Below are positions 16,175-25,334 of a stretch of 63,934 bases of DNA, one piece after another. The notes under the pieces are model-generated. The model did not search any database. It saw only the letters and a list, made by a program, of their open reading frames with translations, and was not told the DNA's origin. This DNA is from a virus. The DNA is taken from positions 1 through 63,934 of IMG/VR virus record IMGVR_UViG_3300035156_000168, one strand, 5' to 3'. Positions within the stretch are counted from its first letter, which is position 1; every line of letters starts with the position of its first letter. A program made the translations under genes and the position numbers.

Positions 16175-16383
16175 CCGCGGAGACTGATCCGCTTCAACGT
16201 CCCGTCGCCGGCTCGTTCTGTGACGACTTCGATCTTGGCGAACGTGTGCCCGCACGGCCACAGCGTGTGATCCAGCCCTAGCGCCGTTTCAATGCTGCCC
16301 ACACGCTCCTCGCACTGCGGGCAGCGCGCACCGAAGTCCCATAAATCGCTTTGGAGTGAGGCGTCTGTCGTCTCTAATTTCAT
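16171..16383 (-). CDS. Small zinc-binding protein on the minus strand (possible moron)
   Basis: 70 residues with CPQCEERVG and LWPCGHTF, a zinc-ribbon-like arrangement. It opposes the late operon and converges with the preceding gene. Isolated minus-strand genes in a structural operon are often morons with their own promoter; none is obvious here. Confidence 0.5.
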   Translation of the reverse strand: MKLETTDASLQSDLWDFGARCPQCEERVGSIETALGLDHTLWPCGHTFAKIEVVTERAGDGTLKRISLRG

Positions 16384-16414
16384 CCGTCAATCGTCCCACA
16401 ACAAGGAGAACCCA

Positions 16415-16729
16415 ATGGCTGAGAAGTCAGCAGCAGCACCGATCGCGACGCCGGACGAAGTGGCGAAGCTGGCCGAAGCCCAAGACGCCGAGTACGGGAC
16501 ATTCATTGCCGCCGCACCGATCGCGTTCAACGGCGCCAACGCCTACAACGCGGGCGACATTGTGCCGGTGTCGAACGTCAAGAAGTACGGCTATGACACC
16601 ACAGGTCAGGTCGTGAAGATCGGATCCGCTGCCGCGCAGAAGATCGTCGGTGCCGTGCACTCTCAGAACGCCACCGTCCAGCAGGTCGAAGTGCCCGTCG
16701 TTTCGCTCGGCGTCCCCGTCAAAGACTAA
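16415..16729 (+). CDS. Small tail-region structural protein
   Basis: 104 residues, AAGGAG ribosome site before ATG 16415. Ala-rich helical start, then a beta-rich part (NAYNAGDIVPVSNVKKYG, GQVVKIGSAAAQ, VQQVEVPVVSLGVPV) that could be a decoration or tail-associated fold. It directly precedes a homing-type HNH gene on the other strand and then the tail tube gene. Confidence 0.55.
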   Translation: MAEKSAAAPIATPDEVAKLAEAQDAEYGTFIAAAPIAFNGANAYNAGDIVPVSNVKKYGYDTTGQVVKIGSAAAQKIVGAVHSQNATVQQVEVPVVSLGVPVKD

Positions 16730-17507
16730 GAAGCTTCTTGGCGGCACGTTGGCGAGCAACCTTTTCACGCTGACACTGTCGACAAGACCTGCCGCCACGA
16801 GGCATTCTCTCGTTTGGCGGAATCCGGTAGGTGTTCTCCTCGGTGAACTCGTGACCTCGCTTGCAGTGCGTCTTGCCGATGTTTGCGAGTACGGGGTTCG
16901 GCTTTCCTGTTGGTGGCTTTCGCTTGAGTTGGTGCATCCGCTCGCATTCCAAGCAGGATCGCCCACCGTTCGGTAAGCGGTCGCTGACTGGAATGACGCG
17001 GGTGTTCCCAGGTGTGAACTCGTGACCTCGCTTGCAGTGAGTCTTCAAGACGTTCCTGTTGATGCCTCGGTTGGTATTGATCTTCTGCGTCACAGGCTCA
17101 AGATGATCGGGCCGAACACACGCTCTATGTGGGCAGGCATCACCGCCAACGCACTCTGTCTTCGCGCGAGTGTGACAAAGATGGTCAAGACCGAGCCCCT
17201 CTGGCACGGGTCCAACGAGCGATTCATACGCATATATGTGCGCGATCACCTGTTGCCTCTTGTCGCCTTCCTGGCGGTGGAAACTTCCGTAGCCATGTGA
17301 CAGCCCGCCCGTCCAGATCCAGCAGGTGTCTGTCTTGGTGACGTGACTCCAAAAGCGTGTCGTCTCGTCTTGCTTCCACCTGTTGTCCGTGAACGTGGGG
17401 TCTCCCCACTTTTTCCACCGCTGGTAGTGCTTCCCGCACATCCCGCGCGCGAGCAGGGCGCCCATGCAGTACCTGCCGTTTTCGTACACTCCGCAACCGC
17501 GTGCCAT
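16719..17507 (-). CDS. Homing-type HNH endonuclease with tandem zinc ribbons
   Basis: 262 residues from the ATG at 17507 (another in-frame ATG lies six codons upstream). The order is: an N-terminal Cys region (CGVYENGRYC, MCGKHYQRWKKWG), the HNH core (CWIWTGGLSHGYGSF, LGLDHLCHTR ... CVRPDHLEPVT), then two tandem zinc-ribbon units that both begin KTHCKRGHEFT and end RSCxxC. It is antiparallel to the late operon and its 3' end overlaps the preceding gene by 11 bp. This is a typical free-standing homing endonuclease inserted between two tail genes. Confidence 0.88.
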   Translation of the reverse strand: MARGCGVYENGRYCMGALLARGMCGKHYQRWKKWGDPTFTDNRWKQDETTRFWSHVTKTDTCWIWTGGLSHGYGSFHRQEGDKRQQVIAHIYAYESLVGPVPEGLGLDHLCHTRAKTECVGGDACPHRACVRPDHLEPVTQKINTNRGINRNVLKTHCKRGHEFTPGNTRVIPVSDRLPNGGRSCLECERMHQLKRKPPTGKPNPVLANIGKTHCKRGHEFTEENTYRIPPNERMPRGGRSCRQCQREKVARQRAAKKLLSL

Positions 17508-17542
17508 AGGACGACTATAGCACACCTGAGAGGATCAGTTTA

Positions 17543-18124
17543 ATGGCTCCTGCCGCCGTAGTTACACCTAACTTGCTTGTGGACCCGGGCTTTTTGTTCT
17601 GGGCTCCGCTGGGGACCACCCTTCCCACGAACACTGTGACTGCCTCAGTGTTTAGCGACACTTGGCCGGTGGCCTGGCTGCCACTCGGGGCCACAACTGA
17701 GGGTTCCACCCTGTCGTACGAAACCTCTGTGGAGGCGATGTCGGTTGCGGAGTTCTTCGACCCCATCAAGTACGCCACAGTGTCCCGCACCGGCACCCTG
17801 TCGTTCTCGCTGGCGAACTTTTCGCTGACCAACCTAAAGCGGGCTTTGAACGGCCCCAGCCCGACCGTCAGCGGCGCGACGACCACCACCATGAGCACCC
17901 TGGTCCTGCCGACACCAGGCGCTGAGGTTCGATCGATGATCGGCTGGGAGTCGTCCGACTCCACCGTCCGCGTAGTCGTGCATCAGGCGCTCAGCTCGGG
18001 CACGATTGAGATGGCGTTCCAGAAGGCACCGGACTTCGCTTCGATTCCGTTCGAGTGGAACATGGAGGTGCCCTCGTCGGGTCAGCCGTTCTCCATGTGG
18101 ACCGCTGGTGTGGCGCGGGGCTGA
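17543..18124 (+). CDS. Major tail (tube) protein
   Basis: 193 residues with GAGAGGA ribosome site. Beta-rich sequence with the actinophage tail-tube pattern: NLLVDPGFLFWAPLGT, DTWPVAWLPLGATTEGST and the late segment IPFEWNMEVPSS. Position immediately before the chaperones and tape measure is diagnostic. Confidence 0.85.
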   Translation: MAPAAVVTPNLLVDPGFLFWAPLGTTLPTNTVTASVFSDTWPVAWLPLGATTEGSTLSYETSVEAMSVAEFFDPIKYATVSRTGTLSFSLANFSLTNLKRALNGPSPTVSGATTTTMSTLVLPTPGAEVRSMIGWESSDSTVRVVVHQALSSGTIEMAFQKAPDFASIPFEWNMEVPSSGQPFSMWTAGVARG

Positions 18125-18127
18125 CCT

Positions 18128-18649
18128 GTGGCGTCGATCGGCAAGTTCGGGAAGCCGCGTCCGCAGTCGGAGCAGGCTGACCCTGACACGTTCGAGTGGT
18201 ACGGCTCGGACATTCGGTTGCAGTCGGGCATCAACCAGGTGCGGCTCATCAACTTGATGGCGACTGCACGGTCGGTGGATTCCGACTCGCCGGCGGCTGC
18301 GGCGATCATCCGCGACCTGTTTGAGATGGTGGTTGAGCGCGACGACTTCGCCAACTTTTGGCAGCTGGCGGAGGACAACTGGGTCGAGACAGAAGACCTA
18401 GTTGAACTGTCGCAGGTGTTGATGGAGGCGGTCACGAACCGCCCTACCAGGAGGCGGCCCGACTCCTCAGTTGGGCAGCCGCAAACACCGGTGAACTTGC
18501 AGGCAGGCTCCTCCTCGCAGGTGTCGCCTGGTCCCGTGGAGGAGACGACACCGGTGGCGCATCGCCCGGATTTGGTGCTGTTGCAGCAGAACGGGAAGGC
18601 GACGCGCGAGGAGATGGAACGCAAGGTCCGTCAGGCGATGGTCAGCTGA
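18128..18649 (+). CDS. Tail assembly chaperone (G-type)
   Basis: 173 residues from GTG 18128. A helical N-terminal domain (LINLMATARSVDSD, AAAIIRDLFEMVVERDDFANFW) is followed by a Ser/Pro-rich linker and HRPDLVLLQQNG. It precedes a short ORF in the -1 frame, the layout of the programmed-frameshift G/GT chaperones that hold the tape measure. No perfect slippery heptamer was found. Confidence 0.85.
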   Translation: MASIGKFGKPRPQSEQADPDTFEWYGSDIRLQSGINQVRLINLMATARSVDSDSPAAAAIIRDLFEMVVERDDFANFWQLAEDNWVETEDLVELSQVLMEAVTNRPTRRRPDSSVGQPQTPVNLQAGSSSQVSPGPVEETTPVAHRPDLVLLQQNGKATREEMERKVRQAMVS

Positions 18650-18891
18650 CGCTCGCCGAGATCGCGAACGCCGCCTATGTGGTGTTGCTCGACGAGGTGT
18701 TGGCGCGGGCGATGTCTGAACGTCAGGTGACGGCGACGTTGGCGGCGGCTGGGATGAAGGATAAGTCGGGTAAGCCGATCAAGATCATTGACCCGGACGA
18801 GGAGCGTAAGTCCTTCCATGAGCGGCTGCGGCGGCCGTTCGACTTTGAGCAGCGGCAGGCTGCTGTGTTGAAGGTGGTGGGTTCGGCGTGA
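18646..18891 (+). CDS. Tail assembly chaperone T extension (reached by frameshift)
   Basis: Read in the -1 frame relative to the gene at 18128. The conserved stretch starts LTLAEIANAAYVVLLDEV, immediately at the G stop (18647-18649), and runs ARAMSERQVTATLAAAGM to the end. The first conventional start codon (GTG 18679) lies inside this conserved stretch, so expression as a G-T fusion through a -1 slip is more likely than independent initiation. The exact slip site is not assigned. Confidence 0.7.
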   Translation: MTLAEIANAAYVVLLDEVLARAMSERQVTATLAAAGMKDKSGKPIKIIDPDEERKSFHERLRRPFDFEQRQAAVLKVVGSA

Positions 18892-19190
18892 CGGTCAAAA
18901 ATTACAAGGTCGACTTGAAGCAGGACCCGGTCGTCGCGCGGGAGCTGTTGAAGGACGGTTGGCTGATTGCTGAGGAGGCGTCGCGGGTTGCGGCGGGGCT
19001 CGGGTTGGTTGGCCGTCCGTCCAAGGGAGGCGCGGCGTCGATCGGTGCTGAATTGGTGACTATCGACGGCGAGCCTGAGGTGCGTATCTCTTGGGCTCGC
19101 GAAAAGTTTTGGATGTACTTCGCGGAGACAGGCACGGTGCATCAGAACGCGACCCCGTTCCTGCGCACGGCTTTCAACCGCTTCCGCTGA
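18888..19190 (+). CDS. HK97 gp10-like tail/connector protein
   Basis: 100 residues from GTG 18888 (GTGA overlap). AREKFWMYFAETGTVHQNATPFLRTAF closely follows the gp10/minor neck protein consensus (ETGT ... PFLRPA), split here only in the sense of being short. Its location between chaperones and tape measure, rather than among the connectors, is unusual. It could be the tail-completion protein displaced by gene shuffling. Confidence 0.65.
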   Translation: MTVKNYKVDLKQDPVVARELLKDGWLIAEEASRVAAGLGLVGRPSKGGAASIGAELVTIDGEPEVRISWAREKFWMYFAETGTVHQNATPFLRTAFNRFR

Positions 19191-19241
19191 CACCGTTCGC
19201 GATGTCAGCGGCTTTTTCTATGTCTAAGCGAGGGGGTTGAC

Positions 19242-22200
19242 ATGCCGAAGCTTGCGGAAATGTATGTCGCCCTCCGCGCGGATGATGGGCCAGCTAATAA
19301 GGTCATCGCCGGTGTTCGGTCGTCGTTGCAGAAGTTGGACTCGACGAGGGTTCAGCCGAACATCACGATGTCGGAGAAGCCTGTCGCTGACATTGCGGCG
19401 TTGGAGAAGCGGCTCGCTGGTTTGGCGAGCACACGCGTCCGGCTGAATGTTGACTCGACGGTGGCTGCCTCTGAGGTTCGCACTTTGGGTCGGCAGTTGG
19501 AGGCGTTGCAAACGTCGCGGCATTCAATCCCGGTCGAGTTGCAGGGTCAGATCAACGGGCAGATCGCTGAGGTTGAACGGGCCCTCGCTGTTGCGACAAA
19601 GCGGCAGAACCAGATTCCGTTGCGGTTGGAGCGGATCACCGACCAGGTTGCGGCGGTGCAAACCCAGCTTGAGGGTTTGGGCGGCGTCGAGGTTGACGTG
19701 CCGGTCAAAGAGTCGGGGCTGGAACGGGTCAAGCAGCATTTGGCGGCGATGGCTCGGGACCGCTACGACGCCACCATCTATGTGAACGCGAAGAACAGCG
19801 ACGGCGGCGGCGACTTCGACCCGGGCGCGTTGTTGAAGACTCCGGCGTTGCTTGCAGCTGTGAATGTGGCGGCGTCGGCTATGGCGTCCCTCGGGGCTGG
19901 CGGCATTTCGTTGGCCGCCGCTATGGCCCCGGCTGCTGGTGCGATGGCGGCTGTTCGGGTGGGGATGGTCGCGGTTCAGCAGGGTGCTGCTGTGGCGAAC
20001 ATCGCAATGATGGGTGTCAGCGACACCATGAACGCGATGGCTGAGATGGAAGCGAAGGTCGCTTCCGGGGCGAAGATCAGCAAGCAGGAGCAGGCCGAGT
20101 ACAACGCCATGCTGAAAGCGGCGGGCCCTGCGGTCGTCACTTTTGCTGGTCAGTTGAAGACGTTGCAGGACGGCTTCGACGGGCTTCGGAAGCCAATCCA
20201 GAACGTGCTTCTGCCCGCGTTCGGGGCGGCTTTGCAGACGATCTCGACCACGTATCTGCCGTTGCTGCGGACCCAGCTTGTCGGCACTGCGACTGTGCTG
20301 GCTGGGGTGACCGCCGCGTTCACTGAGTGGCTGTCGTTCCCGAGCACCGTCGGCAAAGTGAACACAGTCCTCGGGGCCAACAACAGGATTCTGAGCCTAC
20401 TCGGCCCGGTCGCGCTCAACCTGGCCGACATTCTGCTCAACATTTGGGTTGCGGCGCTGCCCATGACGATCCGCTTCGCGGAGTGGCTGGGCATTGTCAC
20501 CACCAAGTTGGCGCAGATGGTGGAGAGTGCGGCTGGCAGCGGGGCGCTGGTTGCCTATTTCAAGCTGGCCGGCGACACCGCCGCGCAACTTGGTGCCATC
20601 TTCGGCAATCTCGCGGTCGGGTTGTTCCGCGTGTTTCAGGGCGGCGCCGCACAGGGACGCACTTTCCTCGACCTGTTCCAGACGTTAACAGCCAGGTTCG
20701 CCGCGTGGACGGGGTCGCTCGCCGGCAAAAATGCAATCGCTGATTTCTTCGCGCGTGCGCAGCCGGTGCTGAACGAGGTCGGGTTGTTGGTTCGGGACAT
20801 AGCGAAGGCGTTCGGCGAACTGTCGACTCAGACTGGGTTGGCTCCGGTGATCGCGCAGGTTCGGACCCAGTTGCTGCCGGCGCTGCTGTCGATTGTGACC
20901 GCCACGTCGAGCCAGCTGTTGCCGTCGCTGGTGGCGCTCGCGACGAAGGCAGCCGACTTCTTCAACGTCATGTCCGGTCACGGCGGATCTTTGGTGCTCA
21001 CCATCGACCTGTTGACCAAGTTCGCTAACTCGGCGCTGTGGTTGTTGAACAACATTCCTGGCGCGACGACTGCGCTGGGTGCGTTCTTCGCGGTGATGGC
21101 AGTCAAGCAGGCGTTCTCGATCATCGGTCAACTCAGCGGACTTACGTCCACCATCCCGATTCTGGTGTCGGCGTTCGGCGTTTTGCGGGGGACAGTCGTT
21201 GCGACTCAGGCGCCGTTGGCGGCGCAGGCGTTGGCGTGGGTCGCGTTGAAGGTGCAGATGCTGGCGCAGGCTGCGGCGAGTGGGATCGCGACGGCCGCAA
21301 CGACTATCTTCGCGGGTGCCGCGCGGGCTGCTGGTGTGGCGATGCGGTTCATGCTCGGCCCTGTCGGGCTCATCATCACCGGCATCGGGCTGCTGGTCGC
21401 AGGCGTCATCTACGCGTACAAAAACTTTGAGCCGTTCCGAAACATTGTGGACACGGTCGGTCGTGCGCTGCTCACCGGTTTGGTGGCTGCCGTCGATGCT
21501 GTGGTGGCAGCGTTCCGCAGGGTTGCTGTTTCCGCGACGGCGGACTGGGCTGCGGTGAAGGCGGCTGTCACGGCAGCGTGGAACGGCATCGTGTCGTTCT
21601 TCTCGACGGCGGGCGCGACGATCGTCGCCGCTGTGTCGCGGGTGTGGACGGCTGTCGCGACCGACGTGTCGAACGCATGGACTGCCATCAGGACCGCCGT
21701 GTCGAACGCCTGGAACGGGATCGTCGCGTTCTTCACCACCGGAGCGGGTGGTCAGATTGTCGCCGCCATCGGGACGATATGGACAACCGTGCGTAACGCT
21801 GTCGCGGGAGCATTCGCCGCCATCTGGGGTGCCATCAAAGTAGCGATCGGCGCTTGGGTGACGCTCATCAAGATTGAATTGGCGATCATCGGCGCTGTGT
21901 TCCTGCTTGCCTGGCAGGGCCTGTCTGCGGTGGCGCGTACGGCATTCGGCGCTGTGCAAGCAGTGATTGCGACGGTGTGGGGGGCTATCCGCTCCGCGTT
22001 CACCACTGCCCAGTCAGCTCTGTCTGCGGCGTGGTCCGCGTTCTGGAACACCATCAAATCGGTCGTTAGCGCGGCTTGGAACTTTGTGTATAGCGGGATC
22101 ATCGCGCCGGTCATCACGACAATCAGGAACGCGTTCAACGCCTTCATAGCGTACGAGGTTCAGGTGTGGACGAACTTCTGGAACAACATAAAGGCGGTCG

Positions 22201-24431
22201 CGTCGGCGGCCTGGACGTTCGTGCGTGACAACATCATCACCCCAATCTGGAACGGCATCAGAGCCGTCTTCACCGCAGCGCACACCTTCGTCCGCAACGC
22301 CTGGAACACGTTCTGGGAAGCAATCAAGACAGCGGCTCGGGTGGCCTGGACGTTCGTCAAAGACAACATCATCAACCCGATCTGGAACCAGGTAAAGGCG
22401 ATCTTCGCAGCGGCGCACACCCTATTGCGGAACGCCTGGACGGTGTTCTGGAATGCCGTGCGCACCACAGCGAGCACGATCTTCAACGCCATCCGCACCC
22501 TCGTTAACACAGTGTGGAACCAGATCAAGACATTGTGGTCGGCGGCGCAGGGTGTGGTGACAAGGGCTTGGGACACGTTCTGGGGGACTATCAAGAGGGT
22601 CGGTGCTGCGGCGATCGAGTGGGTGCGGGCTCAGATCAACGAGAAACTGAACGCGGTCAAGGGCATCGTCAGCCGTTTCGTGTCGGCGGTCGGTGGCATC
22701 TGGGGCGGCATTCAGGGCAAGTTCTCTGGGCCGTGGAACTGGGTGAAGAACAACGTTCTAGACAAGCTCGCTGCCGCTTACAACGCGGTCGCGAAAGTCG
22801 TTGGCGCGCCGACGCTCAACTTGGCCGACGGCGGCCCGGTGGGGAATGCTGGCGGTTCCCCAACTGAGGGTGCGGTTGGTCGGGCTGACGGCGGGCCGAT
22901 CGACAAGCGCGCCGCCGGTGGGCGTATCCGCGGCAGGGGCGGGCCGCGTCAGGACAACATTGCGGGGATTGACCGGGCGACGGGTGTGCAAACGTCGTGG
23001 GTGTCCGCCGGTGAGTATGTCGTCAACGCGAAGCAGTACCAGAAGAACAAGCAGGTTGTGGAGTCCATCAACTCGGGCCTCGACTTTAATGAGGCTGTCG
23101 GGCGCAGGTTAAATCGTGAGTACGTCGCGCGGGCGTTCGGTGGGGAGATTCCGCGTCTGTGGATCGGCGGCGGCACGAAACCTGCTGCGGGTTCTGTGAG
23201 TCAGCACAGCGGCTACGGGTGGGCGCGGTGGGCTGGCGACATCAACGAGCCAGGCGCTGCCGATATGGGTAAGCCGGTGAGTGCGTGGAAGTCGGGCATT
23301 GTGGCGGCGACGACAACAATGTCGGGGTCGTACGGCAAGCACATCCGCATCAACCACCCCGGCAATGAGCGCACCCTGTACGCCCACCTGTCGCAGTTCT
23401 CGGTCAGCCCGGGGGCCCGGGTGCGACAGGGCCAGAAAATCGGCGAGAAGGGCAACACGGGAAACTCGTCTGGGCCTCACTTGCACTTCGAGTTGGCGGG
23501 CGGCAGTGATTCGATTACCGGCAAGATAGGTAACGCCGTCAAGGGTGCGGTCGAGTCGGTAATAGAGATGATTAAGCCGCGGGCGATGTTCACTGCGGCG
23601 TCGAACCCGATCCTTGGCTTGGTCGAGAAGGGGTTGGGTGCGCTGCCTGGCGGCGACACCCCGTTCTCGAAGATGATGGCCCGGTTCCCGCGAAAACTGC
23701 GTGACATGTTGGCGTCCAAGCTGCCGGAGTCGTTCGGCATTGAAAGCAGCGGCGGTGGAACGGACGGCGTCAATGTGGGCGCGGGCTCGGGCGACCGGAT
23801 GAAGAACGCGTCAGTTATTGCTCAGGTCGGCAAGGGCGGCGGCAAGAGAGCGCAAACCATCGGTTTGATTACCGCGCTTGTGGAGTCCGGTCTTCGCAAC
23901 GTCAACTACGGCGACCGCGACTCTCTAGGCTTGTTTCAGCAGCGGGCGCCGTGGGGTCCGGCGTCGGCTCGGATGAATCCGCGCACGTCGGCGGGCATGT
24001 TCTACAACGGCGGCCGCGGCGGGCAGCGAGGGCTGTACGACATCTCAGGTTGGCGCAGCATGAGCATGGGCGCCGCCGCGCAGAGGGTTCAGGTGTCAGC
24101 ATTCCCGGGCCGCTACCAAACCCGGGTCAAAGAGGCTGAGTCGATTCTTAGTGCGCTCAAAATGGCGGACGGCGGGATTGTGCAGGGCGGTCGTGGTGGG
24201 ACTTTGGCGCACATCGGTGAGGGTGCCCGCGATGAGTTGGTGACTCCGTTGCCGCGCGGCTGGAAAGCGGCGGACTCGGGTGGGGATATGCGGCGGTTGA
24301 TTGCGTTGTTGGAGGAGCGCGGGTTGGGTGAGACGCATTTGACGATGAACGCGTACAACCCGGTGGCGGAGCCGACGACGGTGTCTACGAACAAGCAGTT
24401 GCAGCGCGTCGGCGCGCTGGGGATTGTCTGA
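19242..24431 (+). CDS. Tape measure protein with M23 peptidase and lysozyme-like domains
   Basis: 1729 residues. A helical N-terminal half has hydrophobic segments (about 198-245 and 390-420). A long middle is built of aromatic repeats of the AWNGIVSFF / AWTFVRDNIITPIWN type, about 30-40 residues each (about 760-1180). The C-terminal region carries two cell-wall hydrolases: an M23 metallopeptidase (about 1330-1415; HIRINHP, YAHLSQ, HLHFEL) and a lysozyme-like domain (about 1525-1640; TALVESGLRNVNYGDRDSLG, FQQR). The length sets tail length, and the enzymes would open peptidoglycan during DNA entry. Confidence 0.95.
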   Translation: MPKLAEMYVALRADDGPANKVIAGVRSSLQKLDSTRVQPNITMSEKPVADIAALEKRLAGLASTRVRLNVDSTVAASEVRTLGRQLEALQTSRHSIPVELQGQINGQIAEVERALAVATKRQNQIPLRLERITDQVAAVQTQLEGLGGVEVDVPVKESGLERVKQHLAAMARDRYDATIYVNAKNSDGGGDFDPGALLKTPALLAAVNVAASAMASLGAGGISLAAAMAPAAGAMAAVRVGMVAVQQGAAVANIAMMGVSDTMNAMAEMEAKVASGAKISKQEQAEYNAMLKAAGPAVVTFAGQLKTLQDGFDGLRKPIQNVLLPAFGAALQTISTTYLPLLRTQLVGTATVLAGVTAAFTEWLSFPSTVGKVNTVLGANNRILSLLGPVALNLADILLNIWVAALPMTIRFAEWLGIVTTKLAQMVESAAGSGALVAYFKLAGDTAAQLGAIFGNLAVGLFRVFQGGAAQGRTFLDLFQTLTARFAAWTGSLAGKNAIADFFARAQPVLNEVGLLVRDIAKAFGELSTQTGLAPVIAQVRTQLLPALLSIVTATSSQLLPSLVALATKAADFFNVMSGHGGSLVLTIDLLTKFANSALWLLNNIPGATTALGAFFAVMAVKQAFSIIGQLSGLTSTIPILVSAFGVLRGTVVATQAPLAAQALAWVALKVQMLAQAAASGIATAATTIFAGAARAAGVAMRFMLGPVGLIITGIGLLVAGVIYAYKNFEPFRNIVDTVGRALLTGLVAAVDAVVAAFRRVAVSATADWAAVKAAVTAAWNGIVSFFSTAGATIVAAVSRVWTAVATDVSNAWTAIRTAVSNAWNGIVAFFTTGAGGQIVAAIGTIWTTVRNAVAGAFAAIWGAIKVAIGAWVTLIKIELAIIGAVFLLAWQGLSAVARTAFGAVQAVIATVWGAIRSAFTTAQSALSAAWSAFWNTIKSVVSAAWNFVYSGIIAPVITTIRNAFNAFIAYEVQVWTNFWNNIKAVASAAWTFVRDNIITPIWNGIRAVFTAAHTFVRNAWNTFWEAIKTAARVAWTFVKDNIINPIWNQVKAIFAAAHTLLRNAWTVFWNAVRTTASTIFNAIRTLVNTVWNQIKTLWSAAQGVVTRAWDTFWGTIKRVGAAAIEWVRAQINEKLNAVKGIVSRFVSAVGGIWGGIQGKFSGPWNWVKNNVLDKLAAAYNAVAKVVGAPTLNLADGGPVGNAGGSPTEGAVGRADGGPIDKRAAGGRIRGRGGPRQDNIAGIDRATGVQTSWVSAGEYVVNAKQYQKNKQVVESINSGLDFNEAVGRRLNREYVARAFGGEIPRLWIGGGTKPAAGSVSQHSGYGWARWAGDINEPGAADMGKPVSAWKSGIVAATTTMSGSYGKHIRINHPGNERTLYAHLSQFSVSPGARVRQGQKIGEKGNTGNSSGPHLHFELAGGSDSITGKIGNAVKGAVESVIEMIKPRAMFTAASNPILGLVEKGLGALPGGDTPFSKMMARFPRKLRDMLASKLPESFGIESSGGGTDGVNVGAGSGDRMKNASVIAQVGKGGGKRAQTIGLITALVESGLRNVNYGDRDSLGLFQQRAPWGPASARMNPRTSAGMFYNGGRGGQRGLYDISGWRSMSMGAAAQRVQVSAFPGRYQTRVKEAESILSALKMADGGIVQGGRGGTLAHIGEGARDELVTPLPRGWKAADSGGDMRRLIALLEERGLGETHLTMNAYNPVAEPTTVSTNKQLQRVGALGIV

Positions 24432-25318
24432 TGGCTACCTATTCCGCGTTTCCTGTTTTCGTCGACGGCGTCCGTCTGGACTCGTCGGCGTGGAATGTGG
24501 AGTCGAAGGTTCGGCAGTGGGCTGGCGCCCGGTCGGCTGACGTGGTGCTGCCTGGGGTCGACGGTGTCGCCGCCAGTTTGAACGACGACCTCGAACCGAC
24601 GTTGATGACGCTGTCGATGTGGGTGGTTGGCACTGATGAGAACGGGTTGATCCCGAACGGGTCGAACGGGATGGCGCAGTGTCGCGCGAACCTGGACCAG
24701 CTGTCGGCTTTGTTCGGTGTCCGGCATCGACTGCTGTCCATCATCGAGGTGGTGGACGGGGGCGGCACGCAGCGGCAGGCGAACGCGAAAGTCGTTGACT
24801 CGATCTCTCCTGAGATCCGGGCAGGTGGGTTGGGTCGGTTCACGGTGACGTTGCAGCTGCCGGAGGCGATGTGGCAGGACCCGGCGACGTCGGACTGGTC
24901 GCAGGCATCAGTGGTGGCCGGCAACACCTATGAGGTGACGTCGTTGCTCGGGTCGACGGCGCCTATAGCTGACGAAATCTTGACATTCACTGGTCCGGCG
25001 ACGAACCCGCAGATCACCGACTTCACGACCGGCGCCTACATTCGGCTCAATGCGGCGTTGCCTGCCGGTCAGGTGTGGCGGGTCAACTGCGCTAGTTGGA
25101 CGACCCGCTACGGGGCGGGGTTGACGTTCGGGTCGCTGGACACGGCGGGCACGGACGCGCAAGCGGTGACCGTGTACGGCGGCGGGACGGCCCGGTTTCT
25201 GCGGCTGCAGCCCGCGTTGACGGGCGGTGCGCGGCGGGTGTCGGTGACTGTCGCCGGCACCGGGTTCACATCGGCGACGGCTATCGGTGTCCGAGCGAGA
25301 CGCAAGTACATCCAGTGA
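24431..25318 (+). CDS. Distal tail protein (Dit-like)
   Basis: 295 residues starting one base inside the tape-measure stop. FPVFVDGVRLDSSAWNVESK and DVVLPGVDGVAASLNDDLEP near the N-terminus, then a long beta domain with RFTVTLQLPEAMWQDP, are typical of Dit proteins of actinophages. The C-terminal half (TYEVTSLLGSTAPIADEILT) resembles the carbohydrate-binding-like extension of evolved Dit proteins. It would join the tube to the tip. Confidence 0.82.
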   Translation: MATYSAFPVFVDGVRLDSSAWNVESKVRQWAGARSADVVLPGVDGVAASLNDDLEPTLMTLSMWVVGTDENGLIPNGSNGMAQCRANLDQLSALFGVRHRLLSIIEVVDGGGTQRQANAKVVDSISPEIRAGGLGRFTVTLQLPEAMWQDPATSDWSQASVVAGNTYEVTSLLGSTAPIADEILTFTGPATNPQITDFTTGAYIRLNAALPAGQVWRVNCASWTTRYGAGLTFGSLDTAGTDAQAVTVYGGGTARFLRLQPALTGGARRVSVTVAGTGFTSATAIGVRARRKYIQ

Positions 25319-25334
25319 CTGACGGGGGTGACTG

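Noticed and set aside
18600-18649. CGGGAAG as slippery site for the chaperone frameshift
   Set aside because: It lacks the X-XXY-YYZ pattern in the zero frame, so it was not annotated.
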